From Ceratotherium simum simum (Eukaryota > Chordata > Mammalia > Perissodactyla > Rhinocerotidae), in assembly GCF_000283155.1 (NCBI RefSeq), contig NW_004454290.1, positions 151,676 through 215,675 on the forward strand: a DNA stretch of 64,000 nt. The letters are read 5' to 3'. How positions within the stretch are numbered: the stretch's first letter is position 1; each line of letters opens with the position of its first letter. The notes under the pieces were generated by a model. The model saw only the letters and a list, made by a program, of their open reading frames with translations, had not been told where the DNA came from and did no database searches. A program made the position numbers and the translations under genes. Of the stretch, positions 11,713 through 24,049 are shown piece after piece.

Positions 11713-12654
11713 TTAATTAATAGGATATGAAGTTTGGCCCATTACTCTTCGAAGGGCTGATTTGAATTCCTTGTTTCTCGTACTGTAAATCATTGGATTG
11801 AGCAATGGAGTGAGGATGGTATAAGACACAGATGTTAGGATGTCTTGATTAGAAGAGTAGTTGGACTTGGGCCTTAAGTAGATGAAAGAGGCACAACCAT
11901 AATGAAGAGTGATCACAATGAGATGAGAGGCGCAGGTAGAAAAGGTCTTGTATCTTCCAACAGTGGACAGAATTTTTAGAATGGCAGAGATGATGCAGAT
12001 GTAGGAGACCAGGATAAGTAACAATGGAATAACCAAGGCAAACACGGCAAGCATGAATATGACCAACTCACTGAGGCGAGAGTGATAAGATGCCAACTTG
12101 AGGACAGGAGAGGTGTCACAGAAGAAGTGATGGAGTTGGTTGGAGGAGCGGAAGGGCAAGTGAAATATCAGGCAGGTGATGACTAACGAGAAAGTAAAGC
12201 CACAGGTACAGGCAGCAGCCACTAGTCCCAAACATACCCCATGTCCCATGAGCACTGTGTAATGCAGAGGGTTACAGATGGCCATGTAGCGATCATAACC
12301 CACAGCTGCCAGCAGGAAGGAGTGAGAGCAGCTGAGGAAGAGGAAGGAAAACATCTGGATGGCAAATCCCAGGAAGGAGATGGTTTTCTTCTGGGCCAGC
12401 AGGTCAGCCAGCATCTTCGGTACAATGACGAAGGTGTGACAAGTCTCAGAGCAAGAGATAACAGCAAGGAAGAAGTACATGGGGGCATGAAGGGCTCTGT
12501 CCTGGACGATGGTGGAAATGATGATGGCATTGGTGCCCAGAGTGAACAAGTAGAGAAGCAGAAAGACAACGAACAACAGCAGCTGCAGCCTGGCCAGAGA
12601 TGAGAATCCAAGGAAGACAAACTCTCTCACCAAGGTCTCGTTGACCCATTCCAT
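11713..12654 (-). CDS. OR10K1: Olfactory receptor, family 10 subfamily K
   Basis: An intact single-exon odorant-receptor GPCR of 313 residues, the usual OR length. Visible signatures are an N-terminal glycosylation site (Asn5-Glu-Thr), PMYFF at 58-62, GYDRYMAICNP at 119-129, a cysteine-rich ECL2 with Cys179, SY at 217-218 in TM5, KTFSTCASH at 236-244 in TM6, and NPMIY at 286-290 in TM7 with a basic tail. The overall sequence fits OR10K; the C-terminus looks closer to OR10K1 than OR10K2, but that paralogue choice is tentative. Oddities: the near-invariant TM3 cysteine at residue 97 is Phe (TTT where unit B has TGT), PMYFF is preceded by HA and not HT, and YSLRN reads YSTRN. The start is supported by the Asn-Glu-Thr site right after it and by a splice acceptor 11 nt upstream. 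Odorant binding and Golf coupling in olfactory cilia are family knowledge. Without the 97-179 disulfide, function is doubtful. Confidence 0.9.
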   Translation of the reverse strand: MEWVNETLVREFVFLGFSSLARLQLLLFVVFLLLYLFTLGTNAIIISTIVQDRALHAPMYFFLAVISCSETCHTFVIVPKMLADLLAQKKTISFLGFAIQMFSFLFLSCSHSFLLAAVGYDRYMAICNPLHYTVLMGHGVCLGLVAAACTCGFTFSLVITCLIFHLPFRSSNQLHHFFCDTSPVLKLASYHSRLSELVIFMLAVFALVIPLLLILVSYICIISAILKILSTVGRYKTFSTCASHLIVITLHYGCASFIYLRPKSNYSSNQDILTSVSYTILTPLLNPMIYSTRNKEFKSALRRVMGQTSYPIN

Positions 12655-12664
12655 GGAGAGCCCT

Positions 12665-12700
12665 TCTATATAGGAGAATGAGGGACAGAGACAGAGCTCA
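12665..12700 (-). promoter_or_regulatory. Putative splice acceptor for the OR10K coding exon
   Basis: Read on the minus strand, a pyrimidine-rich run ('ctgtctctgtccctcatt') leads to 'tatatag' whose AG falls at 12667-12666. This leaves an 11-base leader before the ATG. Unit B keeps the acceptor ('ctacatag'). OR genes typically splice one or more 5' noncoding exons onto a single coding exon. Inferred from sequence only. Confidence 0.4.
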
Positions 12701-12921
12701 GGATCCAGGGAGGAGAGTCGAAATGTATGGGAAACTCAGCACAAAGTGTGCAGGTGGCAGGCATTTCCAGATGTTTGGTGGAATTCTCTCTCGAAAATGT
12801 CTGCTAAAATAAGAATCAAGGCTAAACACGTGACAGAATAACTGATAACCACTTAGGAAGCTTTCTCTAAGACTAAGAACATGTCATCTCACTAGCCACA
12901 GATAAAAGAATTGTCTAATAG

Positions 12922-13163
12922 TTTTCCTTTATATTTTACTCATAAAGTTTTTTCTTGCTCACTACTAGCCCAGGGAAACTAGTTCTCCAAAAGTGAAAAA
13001 TATGGTTAACTTCAGCTATCTGAACTTGATCAGAACGCAGAATGAAAGAATGAGTAGTGTTCAGACACAAACATGTGAACCTCAGTTTATCCAACCATAA
13101 AATGGGGAGGGAGAGGAAGAATTAGATGATCTCTGAGCAAAAGTGTGAGTGGATTTGTGTTTA
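12922..13163. promoter_or_regulatory. Highly conserved block 1 upstream of OR10K, unit A
   Basis: It lies 268-509 bp upstream of the OR10K start. It matches 33380-33621 in unit B with a single mismatch (position 13036) in 242 bases, while the adjoining 12781-12905 differs at roughly one base in six. It contains an Olf1/EBF-like core (TCCCTGGG on the minus strand, 12969-12976). This suggests a promoter or first exon of OR10K. A recent gene-conversion tract is the alternative. Confidence 0.45.
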
Positions 13164-13328
13164 TTGATGACTTATTATATGCTAAGTTGTGTGGTAAGCA
13201 CATCATATACCTTATGTCAATTATTCATTGCAACAATCTTATGTCAACATCCAAAACAAGAGGGAAAAATGAGACTCTTTAATATTATTTCTGACAGACT
13301 AACAATAGATCAATTAGAAACATTATCG

Positions 13329-13450
13329 GAGGTTCTGCAAACTAGAGCACTGAGCTAAAGGTGGAACAGAAGATAACACTAGTCTAAAGAAAAGTTTTTC
13401 CTTTTTCAGGAAGAGAAGAGTCACCACAGTAGTAGAAAAGTACTAATTAA
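13329..13450. promoter_or_regulatory. Identical block 2 upstream of OR10K, unit A
   Basis: These 122 bases match 33787-33908 in unit B exactly by eye, separated from block 1 by a more diverged stretch. The block includes a homeodomain-type core TAATTA (13444-13449) of the kind bound by Lhx2/Emx2 at OR promoters. Role inferred, not shown. Confidence 0.4.
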
Positions 13451-16400
13451 TTTTAAGGCATTTTGCGCTACACTTCATTTTCCCCTTCTAAGTGCCTCCG
13501 AGAAACTCATTGAAATAGAGTTTCGCAAAAATGGCTCAGTGCTTGTTGCAGAGAGTGCGAGACAATCGGATAATTCCAGGTTCCATTTCCCTGAAATAAA
13601 TCAAAAGCTTTATAACTTTTATATATTTTTATGTAAATAAGAATTTTTTTTTAATACTCCTCTACTAAACACAGTTTTCAAACTGCTAGAAAGAATTATT
13701 TCTAAAGTCATTTTTAGGCCTTACATCAGATAATTTTTTCATGAATGTATTTCCCAACTGCCCAAGCTTAAGAAGTAAAGAAATTAATTCTCTTGATGCA
13801 AAAATCATCTAGCATTTTTATGTATCCAGTCTTCATTTATATACTTTTCAGTATATTTATATACTTTTACATTATTTTGTGTTGAGGAATGATTTGCATT
13901 TGCTACCAGAATTGTTTGTTTTTACATTTTTGTAGTCAACAGCAAATCTTAGCTTCCTAGACTCTGAGTTAAATGATTAGAAATTTCTGAAACTCATTGT
14001 ATCCATAGAATTTGGAGATTATAATTTTTGTTCTGTCTCATTTACTAGAAACTGATCCTAAACTTAGTAGGTATAATTATTTATTTGAAGTTGGTATTAG
14101 AATACTCACATGAGCAGATTTCAAAGCTCTTTCACACAAATAGGAAGTTTTCATTCTGTAACCATGAAGATATTTGTTTTAAATATAACTGTAAAGGATG
14201 TATATATCATGTAGAGCCCCATTATATACATATATGTGTGTACTAGTTATATGTTTTCTATATGAAGAAATAAGAAAGGCAAACCAATGAGACAGTTTTC
14301 CTACATAATACCTCTACCTAGACAGTCAATTTCTGTCTGTTTCAAGACAGAGGGAAATCTAATTCTCAGGCCATTACTTATCCTTGTCTTATTAATTTCC
14401 CAAGAACTTTTCTGGATCTCTTTTCAACTAATTCCTGTCTAATCCACTATACCCTCACTCCACTAATTATGAGGTATAGAGTAGACCACAGAAGCTGGAA
14501 TTCTCTGATTCTGATTGAGTATGTGTATCTACCCAATACTCAAAAGAATTGCTTGGATTGTTTATCACTCAGACCCATGAGGACAGCTGATTTCAGTTAA
14601 GTGGATTTTTGTTTCTGCATGCTATTAATATAACCACACAGTCGAAAGGAACTGTGTGATTTATATTTTTGCCCTTTGCATTGCGTATGGAGACCTAGTG
14701 GTGCAGTTCATCTGAGAAGGCAGCCTCCATCTGCTCAAGAAAGCGTCAGAGAGCACTGCGATGTGTTATGTCAGTACCGTGGATAGAAAGATGAGAGCAA
14801 AAGGATAAAAATGATCCTCCAGCCAAATATCCACAGGCTATAAAATTAAAGTAAAATATCCTTCCATTTGGTGTGAAAAGATCTACATTTTAGGTCTAGT
14901 TTTATGTAAATTTGGGCAGGACACTTAGCATGGATGTTGTCCCCCAATTTTAAAATTAAAGGGGATAAGGTAAGCAATAACTGTAATAAACTGTTAGGAT
15001 GCATGGAAAATATTTAAGCAGAGGCTCCTTGAATAACATCTTGCAGAAGGAATTTTGACTTTAGGTAAGAGTTGAATACTGACTCCTAAGAGCCGTGTCA
15101 ACTCAGGGAGTCCAAGAGTCTCTAGTTAAATGATCCCTAAAGTCCCCTTATGATATTCTATAGTCTATGGATGGAATTCAGGTTATGATCCTTGAGATGA
15201 CACCTCTGCACCTTATTTTTCTAACTTCATAGATGCTCCAAGTGGATTTTATGTAATCTGGATTTAAATAGTGGCCCAATACTTGAGGGTAGTGGGTACC
15301 TCCAATAGGGAGCAAATCCACATATTTTTCAGTTGCAAAACTTTTGATATATTCAAATAATTATATTAAGGAAAGCATCAATCAATTATTAGAAAAATTA
15401 TGTAGATGGCCTCAGAGAGTAAAGAATTGGAATTTTTATCTTCTTAGATACACATTAAAATCCTGAATTTGCCTTATTAAAATGGGTTTAAGTATCAGAT
15501 TTCAATTCTAGTTAAAAACATACATCCACTAGTACACAATAGAGAGAAAAGTGGAGAATTAGTAAATAACTGTTTCATTTAATCCATCAGTCAACCAATC
15601 TAAAAAAAAAAGAAAAGAAAAGGAAAGAATCTAGTTGGGAGCAAAAGTGACCCAGTCTAATCGTTAAGAAAAATTCAGAGAACTCTATGGACTTTGTCCA
15701 ATCACTCTTAGTACTTTGAGTTAAAAGTGGCCCCTGATTTTCCTTCTTAACCTTGCCACTTACTGGAACTGCCTTGACTGATCTCCGTGGGGGGTTGAGG
15801 AGGAGGTATTCTCAAGCACTATCCTTCACTTAGGTCTAGGCCCCACAAAGCCCCAGAGTAGATCAATATTCCCCCTGCTCAGTAAGTACCTACATTGCTC
15901 TCTTCCTTTCAATTCAGACAGAAGCAGTCATTTGGTATCTGGCATCCCTTGACAAGTAGGTTCTAAGCCAAAGTTTAGAATCTGAAGGTATAAAAGTAGA
16001 AGAGAGTGAATCTGCCTCAGGATAGAAGCTTTCATCTGCATTAGTAGAGGTAGCCTCCCTATCCATCAGGACTCTCAGCTTCTCCAGCCAAAGTCACTCT
16101 CTTTAGAAGTTCTGGTGACCAATATGTTGTGTGGTTATTATAAGCATGTACTGTGATTGTTGGACTCCTGATGCTGGATCCACTGCCCTGGAGAAATTGT
16201 CTTGGGTTGATTAGAAGTCAGGTTTATTTTGGACACATAACGTCACCAGTTTCTCAAAGGTAGCCTTAATTGAGTAACCTGGGGAGTACAAGCCATTAGT
16301 ATAATAGCCCATGTCCACACTGGATGTTTAGTCCATGTGTGATAGACTCTGAAGGAGAAATCACCACAATTAATACAGTGATGCAGATACCAAGTGGAAA

Positions 16401-16639
16401 TTTTTCATTGAATTTTAAGTCACAAAACTGGTGTATTTGTCCAGTGTTTCTCAATTTTAGTGTTTATAAGAGTCAAATAGGGCTTAATTACAAACTCCTC
16501 TTTTCAGGTTCTTGTCCATAAAAATTCTAATTAGAAATATTGGGATGTTCTGCAAAAACCTAAATGTTTAGCAAGTACCTTAAAACTAGTTGAGCTCTAT
16601 CATTAAATTGCTTGTATAATGCAAATTTTTTTTACTAGA
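13451..16639. other. Intergenic sequence between OR10K and OR10R, unit A
   Basis: AT-rich noncoding sequence with no gene found. It is collinear with 33909-37087 in unit B at a sampled divergence of about 8-13%. No reading frame of note and no nameable repeat. Confidence 0.45.
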
Positions 16640-17060
16640 ATGACAAAATATAAAGTTGTCAATTTCATCCAAGCTAATCCAAACACAATATAATTCCAAT
16701 CTAAATCCCAGTATGAATTATGAAGGCAACCTGACCATCAAATTTCTAAAATTTATATGGAAGAACAAGACAATTTTGAAAAAGGATAAGTAATATAGGA
16801 CCTCACTCTTCCCCCTAGGAAGATGCCTTTGGTTTAAAAAGAACATGCTCCTGAAACAAGAAGAGATAGATAGTGCAAAAGTATAGAAAAGAGAGCTCAC
16901 AAATTCATCTATGTATATTTGGGAATTTAGTCTTTGGTAGAAATGACCTCATAAGTCAAGAAGAAAACTGTGATTATTTAGTAAATAATACTGGGAAACC
17001 TGGCTTCATGTATGTACCTCATCACTCAGAAGGAGATGTCCGGATAGAACAATAAAATGG
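16640..17060 (+). mobile_element. L1 ORF2 3' fragment, sense
   Basis: It carries late-ORF2 text: 'aatttatatggaagaacaag', then a 'caagaagagatagatag' stretch, and 'ttgggaatttagtctttggt'. The small open frame at 16873-17055 is a relic of it. The same fragment lies in unit B at 37088-37515, so insertion predates the duplication. Confidence 0.6.
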
Positions 17061-19439
17061 CTTACTGAAGGCTCAGTTTTAGTACCAACTGTGTGAAAAC
17101 AACTCATGGAGCCCATATGTCTACTCAAAGCAAAATATATTCTGAACTAGCAAACAATGTATTGTGTCCATTCTTCAATAGCAAGAATATCTAAGTCTGG
17201 GAATCAATGTGAGTGGAGATGGAAATGATTCCTTCCATCATGATCCGTAATGACTGACTCATATAAATTTGAACTTTGTAGTTTAGAGGTGTTATTTCAA
17301 AAAGGAGTGTGGCTTCTATCAGGCAACACAAAAATGGAAATTGACACTTGCCCTTGTCCACTTCAGTCTTTGTTCCATCATAGAAGTAATTTACAGGCAG
17401 ACAGGCTGATTACACTAGCTAGGGTAATTCCTTCTAATTTTTTTTTTATGATTTCTACAGAATGGATTTTATTTTTCTGAAAGTATTTTGCTCAATATAA
17501 GAATTTAAACTTAAGTGATAGATCTGTAAGTTATAGAAAGATCAATCATTTTCAAGAATATCATTTAGAATAAGGAATAAAGCTAAATATTTTAATGAAC
17601 ACGTAGACTTTTGAAAAGTACACTTATTCCAAGTTTTTAGGTCTTTACTTCCAGAGGTTACATATCATTTGTTTCCCAATGAAAGATACTGATTTTCTTC
17701 ATGACAATGCTGATAGTGTTTTTTTCTCTTCTTTAAAAATTTTTAATTTACTTAATTTCTTTATTTTTGAAATTTTTTTCCAAATTGATAAATAAAAATT
17801 GTATACATTTAAGGTATACAACATGATGTTTTGATACACATATACATTGTGAAATTATTGACTTGGAGTTTTAAACAGCATGGAAGTGATCTAGGAAGTG
17901 AATCCAGGAAGTGGATGCTGGTAGTCTTATAAAGTGTAGCACCATTATACTGTATTTCATTGGTCTAAACAGTTATAATGGAACTACCTATATTCTGGGA
18001 AGGGAAATAGAGTACACATATCTCATTGGGAAGATACTCAAGTATTTGTGGGTATGTTTGGTTTTGTATAATCTTCCCTCTAATCACAATTTATTTACAT
18101 TCTTACCACTTGCAATATATATATACCCTCCCCCAAGACCCCACAAAAATCTCATCCAATCGCACCATCTTGCTGGGTCTGGCTCAAGGTCCGGGAACTT
18201 GTGATTTAAATCAAGTCTACGTACATATGGTGTAGTTTAGGTGTAGTTTCTTTCAATTTGAAGATCTGTGAGGAAAAGATGCAGATTATCTGTTCCTGAC
18301 ATATTCTAAATACAGTAATGAGATAGGCATAGGATAACTGCTATAGACACTGCCTTTTGAAATGAGACACATAGCAGTTACTGGTCCATAAAATTTCTGA
18401 AATCCAACTAGGCAAATGTTGCCAGTCCTTCGATTAGGACTCAGTCCTATTTCCTGAGAAAGATTCTCCATGGCTTTTGGCTCTAACCTGTGGAGTCTTT
18501 TTCCCACTCTCTGATAATTCTTCCTTATCCATAGCCAGTATTTGCAGATGAGTCGTTTTCTCAGTCTGATTGCACAGTGTAAAAAGGTTAGAAGACTTAA
18601 AGATTTTTTCCTTTTTTATTGTCTCTGTCCTCTTTAGCACAAGTCGATATAATTTCTTTAAAAAGCTTTGTGGGTTTCTAATGTATCAGTTTATAAAATT
18701 AATTCTCTTAGACAAAAGCCACACCCACGTTTCTTTCTTTATTATGGGCTACCTGTGAGGCGGCTGTATGATTATTCTCTTAAGTTCTTAAAAAGAGCAA
18801 TTGTTTAACTTAGAGCATTTATACCATCAGGACACATAGAAACCTGACTTGGTAGAGACTTAAGTATTTCTGAGCTCTAACCAAGAGTCTTACAGCCACA
18901 TTCTTGAAATCATTACCCTGAGGCAATGGTTTCCTGACAGCATCTTGGATTTAATCTTCTCCCTGAAGCTATTTCTTACTTTAAGAATCTTTGGTGGGAG
19001 AGATTGGGGAAGGCAAGAGAAACAACTTTATTTTCCAACCCAGCAAGTTCCAGAACTTTTATATTTCCTCTAAATTTTTCTCAAAAACTTAACAGCACCT
19101 TCTTTTGTTCTTATCTTTCTTCTTATATTTTATCATTGATTGGCACTTTCTATAATCTTCCTAGAAATTTCCCTAGAAAGTCCCATGATTTCACTAAATG
19201 CTTTTCCTGTTTTCCAGACTATGCTATGCCAAACTTCCCAACAAAGCATAATAAGTATCCCTTTTTTACCAAACTATAATGACATTTTCTCTCTGTCCTT
19301 CAAATGCTTACCAACAGTTGCCTCCAGGCTTGTCCACCTTTCAGTAACAGAATCCTTAAGCCTTTATAGATTCTCCTACCACCAATTTCAAAATAAATGC
19401 CATAAGTTTTGTTTTTATTACAACAGCACCTTAACTTTA
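17061..19439. other. Intergenic, repeat-derived, unit A
   Basis: No gene is seen. Positions 17745-17865 resemble an L1 end ('aaggtatacaacatgatg', 'tgatacacatatacat'). The rest (17900-19400) is C/T-rich, collinear with 38310-39915 in unit B, and looks like degraded interspersed repeat I cannot name. Confidence 0.45.
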
Positions 19440-19800
19440 GATACCAAATTCTGTTGTAGGTATTTATTGCTACATAGCAAACTACTCATAACTTTAGTTG
19501 TTAAAATAAGAACAATTCTTTATTTTGCACACAAATCTATAATTTTGGTGGGGCTCTGTGGGGACTGCTGGTGTCTGCACTTTGTGAGGTCAGTTTGGGT
19601 GGCTCAAGCAGGACTGAGGGATCCACTTCCAAGATTGCTCACTTATGTGACTGGTTAGTTCTTGTTAACTTTTGGCTGTTAGCTCATCTGGGGCTGTTTG
19701 CTAGGAGTCTTGGTTTCTCACTATGTGGATTCTCTAAGGGCTTTATGGGGTTCCTCAAAGCTTGGTGTCTAGTGTAGAGAAATGGATGCTCAAAGAGACA
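19440..19800. mobile_element. Old interspersed repeat (MaLR/LTR-like)
   Basis: It opens with text of the 'attgctacatagcaaactac' type and continues with 'ggctcaagcaggactgaggg', 'tccacttccaagattgctca' and 'ggattctctaaggg', a pattern common in old mammalian repeats. Family and orientation are unresolved. A copy exists in unit B at 39915-40260. Confidence 0.4.
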
Positions 19801-22800
19801 GGCAGTAGAAGACGCCAGACTTTAGAGTCCAGGCTTTACAAACTGATACAGCACCACTTTTGCTAGGATCTATTAGTCACAGTATTCACTCAGCCTACCT
19901 AGATTCAAGGGAAATAGGCATATACATCATCTTTCTAACTGAGAAGTCTAAAAAATTTATAGCTATATTTAATCTTCTGCACATCTAAAGGAAGGTAAAG
20001 CCTGTGGATGAATCTTCTTAGCAAAGTATTTCCTGAAGTTCTAGCCATAGTCTCAATCTCTGACATAACTGAATGTGAGAGAAACCACCAAGTCCTGTTC
20101 ACCAAGTTTTTACTTGATAACTTGGGCTTTTCTCCTACTGGCCCATCCCTGTAGCATCTCTGACATAATTCCTCCAAGAGCAGTTCATATGAGCCCTTCA
20201 TAGAGACATCCATGAGTGTCTATCATTTGCCCCATTTCTAGCCCAAGTGTCTAGACTCACTGGCAGAGGGAATGAATATAATCTGAAATTAGGTGAAGTT
20301 CTACTGAAGGAAAAGTTTTGGCTAAAACCCATACCAGGGCACTATCACAGTTTTCTTCATAACTCAAATTTTCTTTCTTTATTTATCAAGCAAATATTTA
20401 TCATGCTTACATTAAAATTCAGAAACAAATACGTTTCCCTGTGTCTGAAGACTTATTCTGCCTCTTCTATTCTGATATACTGCCCTCTGTTCTTTGTATG
20501 TTTCTTCTCATTTTCTGGCTTTCAGAAGTGAGAAAGTGAAATGGATCTTTTTCTCCAACCTGAGAATAAAAATTGAGAGTCATTTCACAGGGAAACACAA
20601 AGGAGGTAGTTTCATTGACGTTTATTTTAACAAATGGTGCCCAGAAAACCTCCAACTCTCTAATGAGTACCCAGAGAATTTCTAAGAGTAAACCACCTAA
20701 TCCCCATGGTATATTGGAAATGGTCTTCTCTTGGGCCAACTAATTCTCATAGTGTCTTACCAAGGTTCTACTTGCTAATTAGGGAAAATTATGGACAAGT
20801 ATTGAGTACAATGGGGTAATTAGCTCCCTATGGAGATAGGGATCTCAGTTATCAACCAAGGCATTGAGGCCATGGCTGATGTAAAAAGGAAAGACCATTA
20901 GCGATACTCATTGAAGCAATGAATCACCTGCCGATGGAGAAATGCACAAGTAATATTTTTCTATGAAGTAGTGTAGATAGTTTTCTTATACTGGTCCAGA
21001 AAGTTTGTGGAAAACAGAAGAACCATCGGGCATTATGACAGGGAAGATAATTTTGGCAAGTTTCACCCTGAAAGCCTCATAGAAGTTTCTAGGGAGTGTC
21101 TGAGGGTGAAGACACCTGCATGTCACTAAAATATCACTTGAAGGAACATGAAATTTAATTTGTATTTTGGAAGTCTGATTTCTTTATTGAGAAATGCAGT
21201 GAAATCCAATCATTTGTTCATATGTCACATTTAAGAAATGTTGTGTTTTCCCATGAGCGAATGATCTGCTTACCTCTAGTTATCAGCAGTAGAAAGTAAG
21301 AAATGTGATCAAATGACAGAAAGGATGGTTGTATGGTGAAGAATGTAGGAATAAAGATGGAAACCAAGGCAAAATGAAAGCAGGGACACAGGATAAGCTT
21401 TTATTTTTTTCACAAGGAGGATATAGTATTTCATAGGGAGGATACAGGATACAGACTTTAGAAAGAAAGAAAATGAAAGTTGATAGAGAGTGTGGGATGT
21501 ACAGGAAACATAGAAAGTATTTCTGCTTAGGAGGTACAAGACTGTTCAAAGGGGACCCATGTGCTATAGCATGAACTAATTGGAATCATTATTAACTTGT
21601 TAATGGACTACTTCATTTATTTATTCATGAATTGCTTTTATCTCATTTATTTAAATACTGGGTTAAGTTTTGAGAATACAGAGGGAATAAGATATGGTCT
21701 TTATCTTTGAGACACTCAAGTCTATTGGGCAGAGAAGCAGTAAAAATAATTTTTTATATAACTTTGAGTATTTTAATAAAGACACACAAAACAAGCTTTA
21801 AATGCACTAAGCTTTAAGTATACCAGGAACAGCATACTCTCCCTAGACAGATTAGAGAAAGTTTACTTGGTGACTCTAAAAAATGTAAAGAATGAGTGGG
21901 CCGCAAAAGAAGGTGATATATTGGAGGCTGAGATCTCTCTCAAGCATAGAGTCTTGGAACACAAAGGCATATAGAGTATTTCATCGCAATTCCTGTCTGA
22001 AGAAGTTTTAGAATATGAGGTTGTAAATGTTGATGGGGATGAGAATTAGCTGTGTTATTAACCAGCTTAGGGAAACTGGCTTTACCCTATAGGAGATGAA
22101 GAGTTATTGAGCAAGATAATGAAAAATCAATTCACTATTTTCGTTTGTTAAGAAGTTAATTTAATTCCCCAATTTGTCCTTTTTTTTTTTTCCCTCTTTT
22201 TTATTTTTCCAAAGCTTTACTCTGAACCTGTAATAACCTCTTTTCCAAGCTCAGGACACTATCTTCCCTTTACCAAATATTTTATATCCTAGATGGGGTT
22301 AAGTGGAGTAAAGTTTTCCATAGTGAGTTTTATTTTCAAATCAGTTCCCGCATGGTTCCACGGATGAGCTTGAAAAAGTAGATGGCACATTATGGTGTGG
22401 TGGGGGGTGGGAGGTTGTCATGGAATAGCCTTTGAGTAATGTGGCCTTTCTTTCCTTTCAGGAACTCCAACATTTTTTGGATAGCTAGTTCCTATTCTTT
22501 CTTGAGATGATCCTATAAGAGAGAAACTACACAAAGAAAGGAGACCAGGATATTGGAAAGGTAAAGATGCTATCTCAGGAAGAACGCTAGTGGGGCCTTT
22601 GTTCTAGTCTAATGCATGGTGTGTATGTCTTATTTATAACATTTACAGGTAAGACAATTCCAAGATGCCAAAATAAGAGTTCAAGCTCTTGATTCTAGTC
22701 CCATTTTAAAATTTTGTTAAACTTTTGTCTAAGCAAAAGGGAAAACATAATATACATTTTGTTGTTTGCATAGGACTTCAAGACCAACAGTAAAGAGTTT

Positions 22801-23736
22801 AAAAATTAAAAAGTTTAGCTAAAGGGGTAATGGAGGAGAGCAGTTGATAATCAAAAATGAAAATGAGATAGCAGCAATTATTAGTGGATCTTTTGTCTCT
22901 GTATTTAGAGAATGATGTCACAGAGATTTTTCAATGCAAAATATGGAAGCAGATGCTTAATACTTGGCAGTTTGAAATAATTTAGAAGAGAAACTGACAT
23001 CATTGCTTATTTAGTGTTCCACAAGTTTTCAATCACTGGCTATATATTAGATACCACTGACCGTATTGAGATGCAGTTTCCGATCTCTAGTAAGATATAA
23101 TTTGTGGTGTCAAAGACAAATTTACAATTCTAGTGTCAAAGCAAGTAAGAATTCTAGTGATTGCTCAGGGAATCCAGAGAAATTGATAAAGCACAATTAG
23201 GAAGTTGTGGAAAGGATTCAATGAATATATGTTTTTTAAAGTGAGAATTTAAAGAAGGTTGCAAAATTAAAAGAAGAAAAGCAACAACAGATATAAAGCA
23301 CGAACTATTTACAGATTTAAGCGGTACTATGAAAAATCACATCATTGTTCAAAATATCTTAATGCTAAAGTGCATGTGAAGGAATATATAATGGCAGTTA
23401 TGAGTGGAAAAATATATTTGGGAAAATGTTGGAGGAGGTCACCAGAGGATGTGACTATTTGTTGACGTCTGTGCTGGACCCAGGCAACTGGAGGCTCCTT
23501 GCCTCCATCCCTGTCCTTGGAATGTGTTTTCTGCCTGCGGTTCCCACAGTGGGAGCTGTTCCAAGTACACAGCCTTGAGAGAGTAGGGTGTTGTTGCGAC
23601 CATCTGGACGACATACATAACTGAACCACATTAAGGCCTTTATATAAACTTCTAAGATTCTGGCTTGTGGGTGTGGAGATCTACTCATCTTGCAGGCATC
23701 CAAGTCAAACATTATATGTAAGTTCCCTTGCTTGTT
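19801..23736. other. Intergenic sequence upstream of OR10R, unit A
   Basis: No gene is found. Positions 21600-21780 hold an old repeat-like passage with 'tttatttattcatgaattgc' and 'aataagatatggtctttat'. About 230 bp between 22440 and 22671 are missing from unit B. A T-rich run sits at 22178-22210. Confidence 0.45.
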
Positions 23737-23753
23737 AAAACTGCCATCTACCA

Positions 23754-24032
23754 GGGCCGCCTAGTGGCATAATGGTTAAGTCCGTGCGCTCCGCTTTGCC
23801 TAGCAGGGGTTCGCGGGTTCGGATCCTGGGCGTGGACCTATGCACTGCTTACCAGGCCGTGCTGTGGCAGATGTCCCACATAAAGTGGAGGAAGAGGGGC
23901 AGAGATATTGGCTCAGGGACAATCTTCCTCATCAAAAAGAGGAGGATTGGCAATGGAAGTTAGCTAGGAGCTAATCTTCCTCACCAAAAATAAATAAATA
24001 AATACATAAAGGAATAATAGAAAGTAAATAAT
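23754..24032 (+). mobile_element. ERE SINE private to unit A
   Basis: The head 'gggccgcctagtggcataat', B box 'gggttcggatcc', 'gtggaggaag' body, 'gctaatcttcctcacc' end and an AAATA-rich tail identify a short-form ERE. A perfect 17-bp target duplication flanks it (23737-23753 and 24033-24049). Unit B shows the empty site at 44051, so this copy landed after the duplication. Confidence 0.95.
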
Positions 24033-24049
24033 AAAACTGCCATCTACCA

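Noticed and set aside
12222..12620. Overlapping long open frames on both strands inside OR10K (120-132 codons)
   Set aside because: They are other-frame readings of the receptor gene, with low-complexity Ser/Cys/Trp-rich text and no domain.
19140..19658. 172-codon open frame
   Set aside because: C/T-rich, repeat-derived, and not kept open in the paralogous unit B sequence.
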